The translations under genes were made by a program, and so were the position numbers. DNA of 64,000 bases from Epinephelus fuscoguttatus (lineage: Eukaryota; Chordata; Actinopteri; Perciformes; Serranidae), in NCBI RefSeq assembly GCF_011397635.1, contig NC_064759.1, positions 17,818,428-17,882,427 of the forward strand. The letters run 5' to 3'. The first letter of the stretch is position 1. Every line of letters begins with the position of its first letter. Positions 11,561 through 23,584 of this stretch are shown here, piece by piece. Below the pieces are notes generated by a model. The model saw only the letters and a program-made list of their open reading frames with translations. It ran no database searches and had not been told where the DNA came from.

Positions 11561-12359
11561 TGCAAATTGTCCCACAATCAAATGACAAAATTTTAAAAAC
11601 TTAACCTGGAGTTAAAAACCGATGACCTCATTTGGACTTAAGTCTCTTGACTCGAAAATAATTGATGCCTTCCCCAAAACCCCAAGATGAAAAAGTATGT
11701 AATCTAAAAAGTGTGCCAGGAATCAATTCATCAATCCATTCACCTTTAACACACAGTACAGAGGTATAAAACTCAACACACGATGTAAAAACCAGGAACC
11801 CCGTCTGTTTAAACAGCTGTGAGATCTGGTTTGTAAGTGTCATGTACTTCTAAATTGTTGAGTTGTTCTCATTCAGGACATGCAGCAAGCACAGAGCCTC
11901 AGTACTGACTAGATTAAAGTGATTTTGCGGTGGACTCTGCCCACAAAAATGCTCTGCTTGGCTGAAAATCTTTATCTTATCCCCCCTCCCCAATACACTC
12001 ACACACTCACACACACACACACTTCATTAAAACCCATATCTCTCCTGCCAGAACAGAGGAACAGAGACTTTGACTGGTCTGTATACATATCAGCACCCAC
12101 CGAATGGGTTGAGACATCTGATCCAAAGGGCGCCCGGACAGTTACTGAACTCAGCTTATGTTGATCTTGAAAAGATTTCAAGAGGTCAGGATCAGCAGAG
12201 CTAACATTTACATTGCCATACAATGAAAAAAAATTGAAGAAAAGAAAAACTAATCACACCACTATCTGTGATGAATGAAAGCAGCTCTCATGTGACTCAA
12301 GTGAAGATCAAATTTCACATCAAACTAAAGCCTTTAAAATGTGTGTCTCTGAAATCTTT

Positions 12360-12790
12360 AAAGAAAACTATTAGTCAGAGGGGGGACCAAGTCAGGATAA
12401 GTAGGTCTCAGGTCTTTGCACTCAACTCCTGAGTCAGATCCCAAGTCAAGGCCAACAAGTCCAAGTCCTACACAAGTCATAATGCACTCTTCATCACATG
12501 TAATGCCATTTTAATAACAACAGAGTAAAAAAATAAAGTTAAAAACATCATGAATGCTTTTAAAAATTAATATTTATTTGCTAAGACATGTTTGTTTAAA
12601 CAAGTGTGACTTGTGACACCACAACAGACTGAAGCTTTTGTATTACTGTGAACTTCTACTGGAAGAATGTCCATAACTTTCCCTTCCCTTCTCAAGTGTG
12701 TATATTTTGCTTTGTGCCACAGAAAGATATTTAGCCCATCCGCTCATATGAGAAAAATATTTATAATTTTTAAATAAATCCCTACTTTGT
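12360..12790. repeat. Insertion present only in duplication unit 1
   Basis: Between matching flanks, unit 1 has an AT-rich stretch with AAGTCAAGG/CAAGTCC-type internal repetition that unit 2 lacks. It is probably a transposon fragment. It contains no coding frame. Confidence 0.55.
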
Positions 12791-12889
12791 CTTTGTAGCA
12801 TTTTAGTCAAAGACCTGTTGCTTTGCTGTCTCTCAGATGTTCATCAAAAAAGTGATAAAAGAACAGGACTATGAATGGTCACCCGATCT

Positions 12890-12902
12890 GGACCAATGTT
12901 CA
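12890..12902 (+). promoter_or_regulatory. Possible HNF4-type DR1 site, apoC-IV a
   Basis: GGACCAATGTTCA reads TGAACATTGGTCC on the other strand, one base off the HNF4 pattern TGRMCTTTGVHCY. It is 20 bases upstream of the TATA-like box and is conserved in copy b (17176-17188). Liver apolipoprotein genes are typical HNF4 targets. This is a motif match only. Confidence 0.35.
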
Positions 12903-12921
12903 CGCGGCTGCGGTCACCTAA

Positions 12922-12987
12922 TACAAATAAAGCCACTTGATAACACTTGTTTGATTCAGCGTCTGTTGACCAGAGCCGGCGGAAAAG
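12922..12987 (+). promoter_or_regulatory. apoc4: apoC-IV a core promoter and non-coding exon 1
   Basis: The TATA-like TACAAATAAA at 12922-12931 places the start near 12955. A short non-coding exon would end at GGAAAAG|GTAAAA (12987). Its acceptor lies immediately before the ATG at 13251. Confidence 0.55.
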
Positions 12988-13250
12988 GTAAAAATACACT
13001 TTGTCACTTCTTTGCACATATTTGCTGTGAAGTGAATGAACACATTTGATTTGAAATCAGGGGATTTTATCTGACATTGTGCTGATTTTATTGCTGAAGA
13101 GAGACTGAACTGATAAAATAACGTGCTGAGAATACAGTAGTTGTGACATCTAACATGAAGTGCAGTTGGGTTGACTTGACAGACAACTTCAGCCTTATAA
13201 AAATAATATCATGACATATAAGCTGCTGACGGTTGTGTTTCTCATGGCAG

Positions 13251-13845
13251 ATGCATGTGAAAGAGCTTGTTTTCGGTCTCATCTTACTAATGCAAGGTAT
13301 GGCTTTAAAAAGTATCTTCCTTCATCTTCAGTCTCACTTTCTTTAATTCTGAGCTTGTCACATCTTTGCTCTTTCTCACTGACAAACATCTGTGCAGCAT
13401 GTGGCCCACTTTTGGCCCAGACAGCAGCCCCAAAACAACCCGACTCTCCAGGATTACTGCAGAGGCTGGCGGAGAAAGCCAGGTATCATTATAAAAATCA
13501 TCGTCGTTAATGCAAGGCACGCTGGGCCAGTTTTCAGCGCTGTCAACATATTTTGTTTGTGTGCACATCGATGTGTTTGTGTGTGCATGTAATGTGTACC
13601 TTGTTACCCATCTGTGTGCTTGTGTGTCTCACAGGGAAGCCAAAGCTACGGTCCAGGGCTGGGGGGAACCAGTGCTGGGCTATATTGATGCTTACTATGA
13701 AGACCACATCCATCCAGTGACCGACAGCTACGTTAAATGGGCCTCTGATGTCAAAAGCTCTGTGTGGGAGAAGATCCAGACAACCATTGACAACTACAGG
13801 CAACTGAGAGCAACTAATCCAACTGATCAACCCTCTCAAAGCTAA
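13251..13845 (+). CDS. apoc4: Apolipoprotein C-IV, copy a
   Basis: Coding exons 13251-13296, 13398-13482 and 13635-13845 join at GT..AG borders to 113 residues. The ATG is the first codon after a splice acceptor (CATGGCAG|ATG). Residues 1 to about 22 form a signal peptide (VFGLILLMQACGPLLA). The mature part has a short Pro-rich head (AAPKQPDSP), then helices with LLQRLAEKAREA, a Trp motif VQGWGEP and AYYEDHI. The last two resemble the WFWSP...YYDDHL segment of human apoC-IV, which is why I call it apoC-IV rather than C-II. It would be a liver-secreted component of triglyceride-rich lipoproteins. Poly-A signal AATAAA is at 13862-13867. It is followed by apoA-II a and duplicated at 17477. Confidence 0.85.
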
Positions 13846-14488
13846 AGAAGAGCTGAAAATCAATAAATATTCTTACGATTTGATATTGAAGTGATCATGT
13901 CTTAAGGTTTCATTGGACTCTGCTGGTTTATCAAATAAAGACAGAATCTGTAATAAACCTCTGAAGTAGATGTCTCTGTATGTGCCTGGCTTGTCCTGCA
14001 AGAAAAGCAAAGAGTGGGAGGTAGAGACCATAAGAGATGATATTCAAAGGTAGCAATGAGATACAAATGTGTGATTAGGAGGTAATTCATCAACATTTTG
14101 TACATGATATGATTCCTATTCAACAGTTACAAATAAAATCTGCAGTTTCTTAGTATTAACATGCACATTTCCTGTAGGTGGCATTTCCCTGGAAATATAT
14201 TCAGTGAGTTACATTCAGTTCTGCCAATGAACAAATAAATCCTACTATTTTCAGTGGCCGCTGCTGTTAAGTGCTAGGGGTTCCAAGTGCATCACCATAT
14301 GAATACAGATATAGATAAGCTTAAATTTGAGTAACACAGTCATATTTCAACAAACAATATTCAAAGTGAACATCATGTACACTGGCATTTATTTAGGGGA
14401 ACGCGTGTGTGTGTCACTGCATGTGCACACATATGTGTGTGTAGGTGTGTGAATGCTCATCAGATGACGTTTGTTTGCAGTCCCCCCC

Positions 14489-14585
14489 TATATCAACCTG
14501 TCCAGATGTGAGCTCTGAGTTACAGACAACTCACTTGCAGAGAAGATTGTCACATCTTGGATCTGTACATCCAACACAGCAGCAG
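14489..14585 (+). promoter_or_regulatory. apoa2: apoA-II a core promoter and non-coding exon 1
   Basis: TATATCAA begins at 14489 after a C run; the inferred start is near 14519. Non-coding exon 1 ends at CAGCAG|GTAATC (14585). The same layout is at 23488-23584 for copy b. Confidence 0.65.
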
Positions 14586-14783
14586 GTAATCACTCTTGTC
14601 ACTGCAGCAGCCTTTGCAGCATCTCTATTTTAAAAAGATTTAGGTATTGCATTTAGTGTTTGCAGTTTTATCAACTTGTTTATCGTCTCCTGAGGTTAAA
14701 ATGTCAAATGCAGAAAAGAATATTGATTCACCAAACGGAGAGATCAATTTTAAGTTCTTTTCTTTTTCTCTTTTGTTACAGAC

Positions 14784-15902
14784 ATGAATGCAAAATACGC
14801 CTTGGCGCTGATCCTCGCTCTGCAGGGTAGGCAAAGTACCAATGCAACCTGAGCTGTTATATTGTATGGATTTTGTTCTCAACTAAAGCTTAATTATGAT
14901 GAACATGTCTTTATTGCATTCACATTTGTTGCACTTATTCAATGGACACTGTTGCATGGCTGGCTCCTTCTCTGATTTATCTGTGACTAGCATGCAAGAT
15001 AAAGACTGATTTTTTCAAGAAAACACTGAATACTGGTCAGAGAAATCTGAGATTTGATACAATCACCAATAGTGAGAAACCAAGATATGCCAAGCAGCTT
15101 GTCTTTGGTTCTTTGATGATTCCTCCAAAGCAGGAATTTACATGGTTAGCTTTTTCAAATTAATGTCTCTTGGTGCTCTTTTGACTTATTCTCATCTGGT
15201 TTATATTTTCACAACACTGGCTCTATCCTAACAATCCCACCATTCTGATTTCATTCCAGTCTCTGTGAGCCTGTGTGAAATTCCCGCACCATCGCAGGAG
15301 CTTGTTCAGAAGTACGATGAATTGAAAGCTACGTTTTACAAGAGGCTGCTGAATCTCTGCAACAAGCTGCAGGACGCTGCTGCTCCTATGGTGGAGAATG
15401 TCGGAGACGGTGAGCAGGGACAGGCTGTTAAGGATTGCATTGAGGAACTGCTGGCTAAGCCTGAGCTCCAAGCCTTCGTCAAGGTTCTCACGTGAGTGTT
15501 CACTGAGAAATATCCCTCTGGTGAAGATCTTTTATCATTGACCCTGAAACTGACAGAAAACTTTTCTCAGCTGCTAATGTTAAGAAGTGTGTCCAGGTCA
15601 ACTGCTAATTTGCTGTGAAATGACATTTTCTATTGAAAATAGGACCTGCACATAAAACATAGGGATTCTCCAGGTACAAGCTACGTGACGAGTCTTTTTA
15701 TTTGGATGATTTCTTTAAATAATCTGTCTTTACTCATTTGTGCAGTGGCCTGGGCCAGGAGGCAGGTCCTCTGGTGGACAAGGCCCGTACTTCAGTGCTG
15801 GGTGCGTACGAATATTACCTGCGTCCCTACATCGGCACCAGCCTGAACGACAGCATTGATACCGCCAAGGTCTACCTGGACCAACTCCTGCCTGCTGAGT
15901 AA
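14784..15902 (+). CDS. apoa2: Apolipoprotein A-II (fish 14-kDa apolipoprotein), copy a
   Basis: Exons 14784-14826, 15260-15491 and 15746-15902 join to 143 residues. Residues 1-20 are a signal peptide ending SVSLC; the mature chain starts [10 protein letters not shown]. The rest is amphipathic helix: [13 protein letters not shown], then [28 protein letters not shown], residues 93-120. This is the layout of teleost apoA-II, an abundant HDL protein made in liver, gut or yolk syncytial layer. Copy a differs from copy b at 23 positions and has two mature cysteines (C48, C74) where b has tyrosine. N126-D-S128 is a weak glycosylation sequon absent from b. Poly-A signal ATTAAA is at 16175-16180. The start is chosen because the acceptor lies two bases before the ATG. 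Confidence 0.9.
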
Positions 15903-16174
15903 AGAAGACCGACTGGAGGAAGCCATCTGTCAGCAGCCTGTAGTAGATGATAGATATAGATCATAGAAACAAACACCAGTTTAGGCTGAGAAGAGCAGTG
16001 CACAATGCAAAAACCATCCTTTGCCTCTTTTCAAATCAATATCTTTGCCAAAACATGCAACTTTAAAAGCAGGGCAAACAACACCTATGCAGTTTGTGCA
16101 TGTACAGTATTTTGTGTTTGACACACTAACCAAAGTCTCTGTGTGATTGTGTATGTATACGGTTGAATGTGTTC

Positions 16175-16180
16175 ATTAAA
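16175..16180 (+). terminator. apoA-II a poly-A signal (ATTAAA)
   Basis: The copy b equivalent, at 25270-25275, is the canonical AATAAA, so the two paralogues differ at the poly-A hexamer. Confidence 0.7.
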
Positions 16181-17175
16181 AACGAACTGGAAACTATTTG
16201 AACTGTGTTTCTTCATCGAGTGATTCATGTTGAGAAAAAAAAGTAATCCTAGTTTTTGACCTTTACAAACACATTTGCATTCTAAGTAAAACACAACGCC
16301 TAAATACTTTGATTTAAATATGCAATTTGCAATAAGTCTTAAAATGTGTATATGTGATGTGTATTAATGAAATGTATATATTTTAGAATAAATATAACTT
16401 TTCTGATGCATAATGGGAGGCTGCAGTCATGTCAGGGACACACACACACACACGCACCTTTGACACACTTCTGTAGCACAGTACAGATCTTTAAAACAAA
16501 ACACACAAATTAAAAACAAGAAAAAATCTTGGCCCCATCTGTTTAGACAGCTGTGAGATCAGGTTTGTAAGTGTGATTGTAGTTATTCAGTTATAAACTC
16601 TAACATCTGAGTGGTTCCCATACGGAACTTACATTAAGTACAGAGCCAAAGAGATGACAAGATTAAATTGATTGAACACACACACCCACCCACCCACACA
16701 CACTTCATTAAAACCCATATCTCTCCTGCCAGAACAGAGGAACAGAGACTTTGACTGGCCTGTATACATATCAGCACCCACCTAATGGATTGAGACATCT
16801 GATCCAAAGGGCACCCGGACCGTTACTGAACTCAGCTTATGTTGATCTTGAAAAGATTTGAGGATCAGCAGAGCTAACATTTACATTGCCATAAGAAATG
16901 CAAAAGAAAAACTAATCACACAACTATCTGTGATGAATGAAAGCAGCTCTCAAGATCAAATTTCACATCAAGCTATTGCCTATGACATCTTCTTTAAATA
17001 AAACTATGAGTGTTTCCTATTTGTGAGAATATCAAGACTAAGAGACACTTAGAGAGTGAATAAATCCCTACTTTGTCTTTGTAGCATTTTAGTCAAAGAC
17101 CTGTTGCTTCGCTGTCTCTCAGATGTTCATCAAAAAAGTGATAAAAGAACAGGACTATGAATGGTCACCCGATCT

Positions 17176-17230
17176 GGACCAATGTTCACACGGCTGCGGT
17201 CACCTAATACAAATAAAGCCACTGTTGACC
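17176..17230 (+). promoter_or_regulatory. Damaged apoC-IV b promoter / exon 1
   Basis: The HNF4-like site (17176-17188) and TATA-like box are kept. Compared with copy a, two segments are missing: about 27 bases after GCCAC (the likely transcription start) and about 33 bases after CCAGAGCC (the end of exon 1 with its splice donor GGAAAAG|GTAAAA). Confidence 0.7.
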
Positions 17231-17476
17231 AGAGCCTTTGCACATATTTGCTGTGAAGTGAATGAACACATTTGGTTTGAAATCAGGGGATTTTATCTGA
17301 CATTGTGTTGATTTTATTGCTGAAGAGAGACTGAACTGATAAAATAACGTGCTGAGAATACAGTGGTTGTGACATCTAACATGGAGTGCAGTTGGGTTGA
17401 CTTGACAGACAACTTCAGCCTTATAGAAATAATATCATGACATATAAGCTGCTGACGGTTGTGTTTCTCATGGCAG

Positions 17477-18089
17477 ATGCATGTGAAAGAGCTTGTTTTT
17501 AGTCTCATCTTACTAATGCAAGGTATGGCTTTAAAAAGTATCTTCCTTCATCTTCAGTCTCACTTTCTTTAATTCTGAGCTTGTCACATCTTTGCTCTTT
17601 CTCACTGACAAACATCTGTGCAGCATGTGGCCCACTTTTAGCCCAGACAGCAGCCCCAAAACAACCCGACTCTCCAGGATTACTGCAGAGGCTGGCGGAG
17701 AAAGCCAGGTATCACTATCACAATCATCGTCGTTAATGCGAGGTACGCTGGGCCTCTCTATGAATGATTGCCAGTTTTCAGAACTGTCAACATATTTTGT
17801 TTGTGTGCACATCGATGTGTTTGTGTGTGCATGTTATGTGTACCTTGTTTCTCATCTGTGTGCTTGTGTGCCTCACAGGGAAGCCAAAGCTACGGTCCAG
17901 GGCTGGGGGGAACCAGTGCTGGGCTATTTTGATGCTTACTTTGAAGACCACATCCAACCAGTGACCGGCAGCTATGTTGAATGGGCCTCTGATGTCAAAA
18001 GCTCTGTGCGGGAGAAGATTCAGACAACCATTGACAACTACAGGCAACTGAAAGGGACTAATTCAACTGATCAACCCTCTCAAAGCTAA
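17477..18089 (+). CDS. apoc4: Apolipoprotein C-IV, copy b
   Basis: Exons 17477-17522, 17624-17708 and 17879-18089 join to 113 residues, the same structure as copy a. Ten residues differ: G9S, I61F, Y65F, H70Q, D74G, K78E, W88R, R102K, A103G and P106S (a to b). The last creates an N-S-T glycosylation sequon at 105-107 that copy a, with N-P-T, lacks. The reading frame and all coding splice sites are intact, so the protein could be made. The inferred first-exon donor is deleted, however, so transcription from the ancestral start would need another donor or promoter. Introns differ from copy a by several percent, so the duplication is not brand new at this end. Poly-A signal is at 18102-18107. 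Confidence 0.82.
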
Positions 18090-18429
18090 AGAAGAGCTGA
18101 AAATAAATAAATATTCTTACCACATGACATATCTGCAATTCTCACCACTTGATGCTGAAGTGATCATGTCTTAAGGTTTCATAGGGCTCTGCTGGTTATA
18201 TCAAATACAGAGAGAATCTATAATAAATCTCTGTAGTGCCATCTATATATAAAAATGGTGCTTCAACCCAACCCTTCTGAAACATACTGATTTCTGACAT
18301 TCTATAAGGGATCAAATCAGATTGTTCCAAATGATTTTAATGACTTTAAAGGCTTTTCTACAAGGTCAAACTGTGTCATAAGCATTTGGCCTCAGAGAGA
18401 AATACACAGCAGAATGATCCCAATTGGAG

Positions 18430-20265
18430 AAAGTTATTGCTCCATTGGATCAGCTATAGAGAAACATGTGGCTTGCTGGTCGACAAAAAGCTCAACTACA
18501 ACCCTCTAAGCACTCAAAGGGCATTAAGAGCCATTCTTAGGTCTAACCAGAAATATTATGAATAGGGAGATAAAGCACACAGGGTCTTGGCTTGGCAGCT
18601 GTCAGCAGAAAAGCAGAGGAGAACACAAGAACCATAAAGTCTCTTCGGACAGATGAGGACAGAATAACATCCAGTCTTGAGGAAATTACCTTTTTTATTT
18701 ATCCTATTCTCTTCTTTACACTCATCTCATCACTGACTAACACCTCAGAGGTGGATACATTTTTTTTCCCTTGTAGAATTGCCTATCTTTGCAGACAAGG
18801 ATTGTGATAATCTAGATTTACCTTTTATGGCTACAGAAATAAATATTATGGGATCCTCTCTACAATCAAATAAATTCCCCCGGTAATGACGGCTTGCCCT
18901 TTGAATTTTATAAGTAATATAAAGACCCGTGAACTCAAAGCCTGCCTGAAACATTTTCCACATCTCTTATTACTGTTATTCATGAAAAAAAAAAAAAAAT
19001 AGGGATAGCGTGTAGTTTATCACACCTCAGGGTAGGAAAGGTGACAAAGTTTGGCCGATTTAAAATTCCATAGCCCTGACCTAACCTCATCCAAATTACA
19101 TCACCACTGTTAACACAACAAAAACAAAGAACAGTTCTGACTCTTCAAATGTTCATCTATGTTTCATAGCAATGTGCTGGAACGGCCATATCTTTTTTAA
19201 GTCCTCACTGGATTCAAATTCGGCACCCCATGTATCAAACTTAGCTCCAAGCCAAGATCAGCTGGCTTGGGGCTCAACACATGTTTTCCCTTTTTGGAGG
19301 CAGCAGGCAAGGTTGCCCGTTAAGCCCTCTTCTCTTTGCTGTAGCCATGGAACACGTAAAAAAAAGAAAGCCATAGTACAAATAAAATAAGTTTCTTTGC
19401 AGACAATATTTGTTTGTTCCTTACCGACCCACCGGGCTCTCTTAAGAGACTACTGACATTGTTGGTTTGATAAAGCTCATTTCAGGACATTAGATCAACG
19501 TGGACCAGAGCAAAATTCTCAACCTAAATGTCAACAACCTAAAGAATCTCTATAAATTGAACTATCCCATCTTAATTCAAAATGTGGAAGCAGACCTGAA
19601 CAGATGGATAGACTTACCTTTAATGTTAACTGGGGAGTTGTATCAAAATGGATGTTTTACCAGGATGATTTATGTATTTAAGTCTTTGCCTATACCTATA
19701 CCTGGGTCCTTTTTAAAAACCTAGATAAGAAAATGTAAAATAGGTGAGAAAATGTATTTGGAGCAACAAGACTCCAAGGATTAGATAAACTAATATGGGA
19801 TGACAGCCTTGGAAGCCTTCATCTTTCAAACTTCACAGTGTATTAATGGGCATCACAAAATTGTTTCCTCTTTGTTTGAACTTCATCCGGTCCTCTCTTG
19901 GACTCAAATAAAATTAAACTTGGTGAAACCTTTGCATGTAATATTATATACAAATTGAATTCTGAAAATATCTCAGTTAAAACAAAGAATCTCCTCACAA
20001 TACATTTCTCAAACTGGTGTGGGATCTGTAAATTCTTCGGCCAACAAACAGACTGGTTGCCTTAAACACCCTTATGGTAAAACAAGCCTTTTTTTTTTAC
20101 CAGGGGTTTTTGATAACAAAATATTTAAATCTGCCATGAAAGGAAATAACTCATTCAAAAAACTGCTAAAGGTGACTCTGTCATTCAAGCAGTTAAAAGA
20201 TACCTACCAACTTTCTAATAAGCCTTTCTTTACCTTCCTGAGACCCGAACTTTTGTTTGGTATGA
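18430..20265 (+). pseudogene. L1-type LINE reverse transcriptase remnant
   Basis: In shifting frames the stretch reads like L1 reverse transcriptase: FP.NDGLPFEFYK near 18875-18915, RQGCPLSPLLFAVAMEH near 19305-19350, FADN near 19395 where FADD is expected, then NVEADLNRWIDLPL (19584-19625) and IYVFKSLPIPIPG. Several frameshifts and stops make it inactive. It is probably of the Swimmer/L1 group of teleosts. Confidence 0.8.
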
Positions 20266-20274
20266 ATTTTTTAA

Positions 20275-20725
20275 TTTTCCTAGCTATTTGGGATCAGTAG
20301 GACCTGATAAGTATAAAAAAAATCAACATTGTCAATAATAATTAAGTCACAATGTCCCCAAACGAATACTTTATAATTAATAGTGTCTTATCTTGTTACT
20401 GTTGGTAAGATTGGTTAAATGTGTTGCCACATCAAACTATAAACATTATTAATCATAAGTAAACAAGTTTTGACCATAAAATGTGATCAGGTTTGGACCT
20501 TGTCTGCTTTTGTGTCGGGATCGGCTGCAGACTGACTTGGCAGAGATGGCTGCCATCTTGGTTTCACATGGATTAGTGTATTCTGCTCTTACAACCACTA
20601 GATGGCACAAAAAGTGACCATGAATGAGGACAACAGGTCTAAGTTAAGTAGAATGATGTATAAGGTCGAGTAAACCCAAAATGTGATGTCCTCATATGAG
20701 GACACAGGGTCTCATATACTAACGG
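20275..20725 (-). repeat. Interspersed repeat shared with 40195-40590
   Basis: Its reverse complement shares with the other copy TATACTTATC.GGTCCT, TTATGGT.AAAACTTGTTTA and CTAGTGGT.GTAAGAGCAGAA blocks. No coding frame is seen. Confidence 0.75.
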
Positions 20726-21424
20726 ATACTATACAGACTCTCTCAGTCAGCGATTTATTGACCCAGGCCTGATGTAGACACATGACTGTCACTGTGATAG
20801 TATCTCTTGTGGGTACCCACCTATGTAATGTCTCCCATGTATGTTTTGTTATGTCTTATTTTGTTTTATTTATTTGACCTTGTTGACATTGTTGACAATG
20901 TGACTTTGTAATAGCTTGTTTGCAATCACGTGACTATTAGCCCACGATGCACAAAATTCAGATGGAGGGCAGGAAGTGATCAATCCATGTACTGTGTGAA
21001 TTGGACATAGAGGTGAGTGAATAAATGAAACTGTTGGATGCACCTGCTGGCAGCAGGTCGTATCAGAAAATTGAGACTTATTTTGGATGTGATCCATACA
21101 AAACAAAAACAAGTTGTTTTTCTCATGACTTGAGTGATTTGCCCGGTGTGGAAAGGATCGTCGTCACAAATAACCTCATACTCCAGACCTCCTAGTGTTA
21201 CTAACAATACACAGAGAACCGATGAAAGCGTACAAGACTCTAGAGGACTATGACTTTTTCGTGTGCAGTTGTGTCCATGACTGGAATGAGTGCTGTCTTG
21301 TTTTTGGCCGAAGGAGTAAGTATCTTAGGTATATCTCTGTTTTATATTTCCACTCTGTACATGAATGCGCTGCTGTCAGGCTAACATTACTAACATTAGC
21401 GGAGCTGAGCTACTACTTTCTAGA

Positions 21425-21995
21425 GCATGGTCTCATTTCAAAGTCATCGAAATCCGGCACTTGGGTTTTGACTTGCGGAATCAGATACTGACGAAAAAAG
21501 CCGTCCTTTAACGTTGGCGTGATATGCGGCCCGATGGCCGGTTATAGTTTGAAGGCGCTTGTTGGCATCAGGGGGAAACGCAGCGGCACAAGAACCAAAG
21601 TTCTTGGGTGAAAGTCCGAGTAGGGCAGGTTGGAAGGGTGGTCCATGGGTCCAACAAACACCAACCTTCACCCAGGAGAGAGGTGTTTGCATCCCGTAAG
21701 ATTATAAAGCCAAACCCTGTTCTTTTTTCCTAAACCTATCCACATGCTTTTGTTGCCTAAACCCAACCATGTGTGTTGAAAACATCAATTCAGTGTTGAA
21801 CCATTTATTTTGAAAGAGACTGTATGTAAACTTTACATTTCCTGTAAAAACAGAGGTGTATTTTGAAAGAACTTGCCACGGTGTCCTAGAACGTCAACAC
21901 CCAACACACCCAGGGTATCTTGCACGTCGTATGTGGCTGTGGAAAGTCCATGACCAAAACGTTAATATGTGACAAGGTCCGAGTGAGAATATGTT
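21425..21995 (+). mobile_element. Interspersed repeat, family A
   Basis: The fullest copy of the family: it starts GGTCTCATTTCAAAGTCATC and ends at ACAAGGTCCGAGTGAGAATA. The terminal GGTC..GACC-like blocks are weakly inverted. It has no protein. Confidence 0.75.
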
Positions 21996-21999
21996 GCTT

Positions 22000-23268
22000 T
22001 GTACCTACTAGGTCAACTGTTCCCAAAGGTCTGTTGAAACAGCGTTAAAAATCTGGGTCGTAGCTAAAAGAAGTTGAGAAGTTGTCACAGCACACTGTAA
22101 AAGCATACAACTCGGGCGTGATTAATACAGCATTATAACATTTCCATTTGAAATTAGTTGACTCCACTCCTCCAGACTGAAGATGGAGATTTTTGATCCA
22201 CGCCTGTCGCTGTTTCTCAATTACTTTTTTTCACATTTTTTTCCATTTTACATCCTACTATTTTTGGCACTCTAAGTGACCTTCGTTTTAACCAAATTTG
22301 ACCAACTGGAGCAGTGGTTAAGCACTAATCACTGGCATATGTGCAGTGCTGGTAGTCTTTGACTTCAGTTGCCTGCCCGCCATCTGGACAGCACACAGAT
22401 GTATGACATCATATGCAAAGAAGCTATAAACAGAATCAGCATGACGCCGTGCTAACATCAATCAATCCCAGGTAGAGAAAAGGCAGTTGAATTTATTTGT
22501 GGAGCTATGTAAAATCAGCAGTCTTGTTGATTTATGTTGTTATTTTCAGCTGTTACTGTTTCAAAGTATATAGTTCAACACTGTGATCCAACCTGTCTGA
22601 CTCTTCTGCTGTGCTTATTTTATGTACTTGCTTTGCTGTCTTCTTTGATAAATCTGCTGGCACGGAAGCACTACAGGGCCACAACAAAAACTGTCTCTTG
22701 TAGTTGTGTATTCTTATTCTGTTGCTTAAATTTGAAAATAAGTTTGGCCAGTGTGTTCCGCCTCTCCGCATGGGGTATTAACCTTCATTAAATCATGACT
22801 GGTCAATACTACTCAGACTACAACTGGAAACCAGAAAACTTTTCATCCCAAAAAAAAAAGATGGAACAAATACAGTTAACACGGAAGACAAAGTAAAACC
22901 TTTAAATCATTATAAAATTGGTCATTTATCACTCAGCTTGGAGGCTGTCTCAGGGTATAAGCATAAAAGGTGAAGGTAGAAATCCCAGCACGCATTGCTC
23001 TGGGTACAGTACAATGTGTCTAGACATGACCCAACTGATTGGCCTACTAACCCTTTGACTCTGATCTATCTCTGAACAGACGTCATACAGTGATTCTGAC
23101 TTAAGGTCAAAGAAATGTCAATTAGCACAATTTAATCTACTCAAAAATATCTTTCACTGCCAAAGATAATATCTTTTAAAAGTTTTCTGCCATGTTAAGC
23201 GTGATGTTTATGACATACATGCACTGTGACATTTTGCCAACACAACACTTACGCAGTATTATCAGGAG
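22000..23268. other. Non-coding, nothing recognised
   Basis: No family or gene recognised. An 85-codon hydrophobic frame at 22534-22791 has no start context or exon borders supporting it. Confidence 0.4.
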
Positions 23269-23487
23269 GGCTCCAAGTGCATCGCCATATGAATACAGAT
23301 AAACTTGAATATGAGGAACATTGCATAACCACTTAGTCATATTTCAACATACATTATTTAAAGTGAATATCATGTACACTGGACTTTGTTCAGGTGTGTG
23401 TGTGTGTGTGTGATAGTGCATGTGCACACATATGTGTGTGTAGGTGTGTGTATGCTCATCAGATGACGTTTGTTTGCAGTCCCCCCC

Positions 23488-23584
23488 TATATCATCCGGT
23501 CCAGATGTGAGCTCTGAGTTACAGACAACTCGCTTGCAGAGAAGACTGTCACATCTTGGATCTGTACATCCAGCACAGCAGCAG
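23488..23584 (+). promoter_or_regulatory. apoa2: apoA-II b core promoter and non-coding exon 1
   Basis: TATATCAT begins at 23488; the inferred start is near 23518 and the donor CAGCAG|GTAATC ends exon 1 at 23584. It is nearly identical to copy a. Confidence 0.65.

Larger units (their letters stand above)
11790..16230 (+). repeat. Segmental duplication unit 1 (apoC-IV a + apoA-II a)
   Basis: This block aligns by eye with 16530-18240 plus 23268-25325. The left edge is near AGCTGTGAGATC.GGTTTGTAAGTGT, the right edge near TTCTTCATCGAGTGATTCA, after which the two copies differ. It contains a roughly 430-base stretch (about 12360-12790) absent from unit 2. Confidence 0.9.
18238..23268. other. About 5 kb of inserted repeats between apoC-IV b and apoA-II b
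   Basis: It contains an L1-type remnant (18430-20265), a repeat shared with 40195-40590, a family A copy (21425-21995) and about 1.2 kb (22000-23268) in which I recognise nothing. No host gene is seen. Confidence 0.75.

Noticed and set aside
22534..22791. Hydrophobic 85-codon frame as a membrane protein
   Set aside because: No signal or splice evidence, and it lies in the repeat-rich insertion between the duplicated genes.
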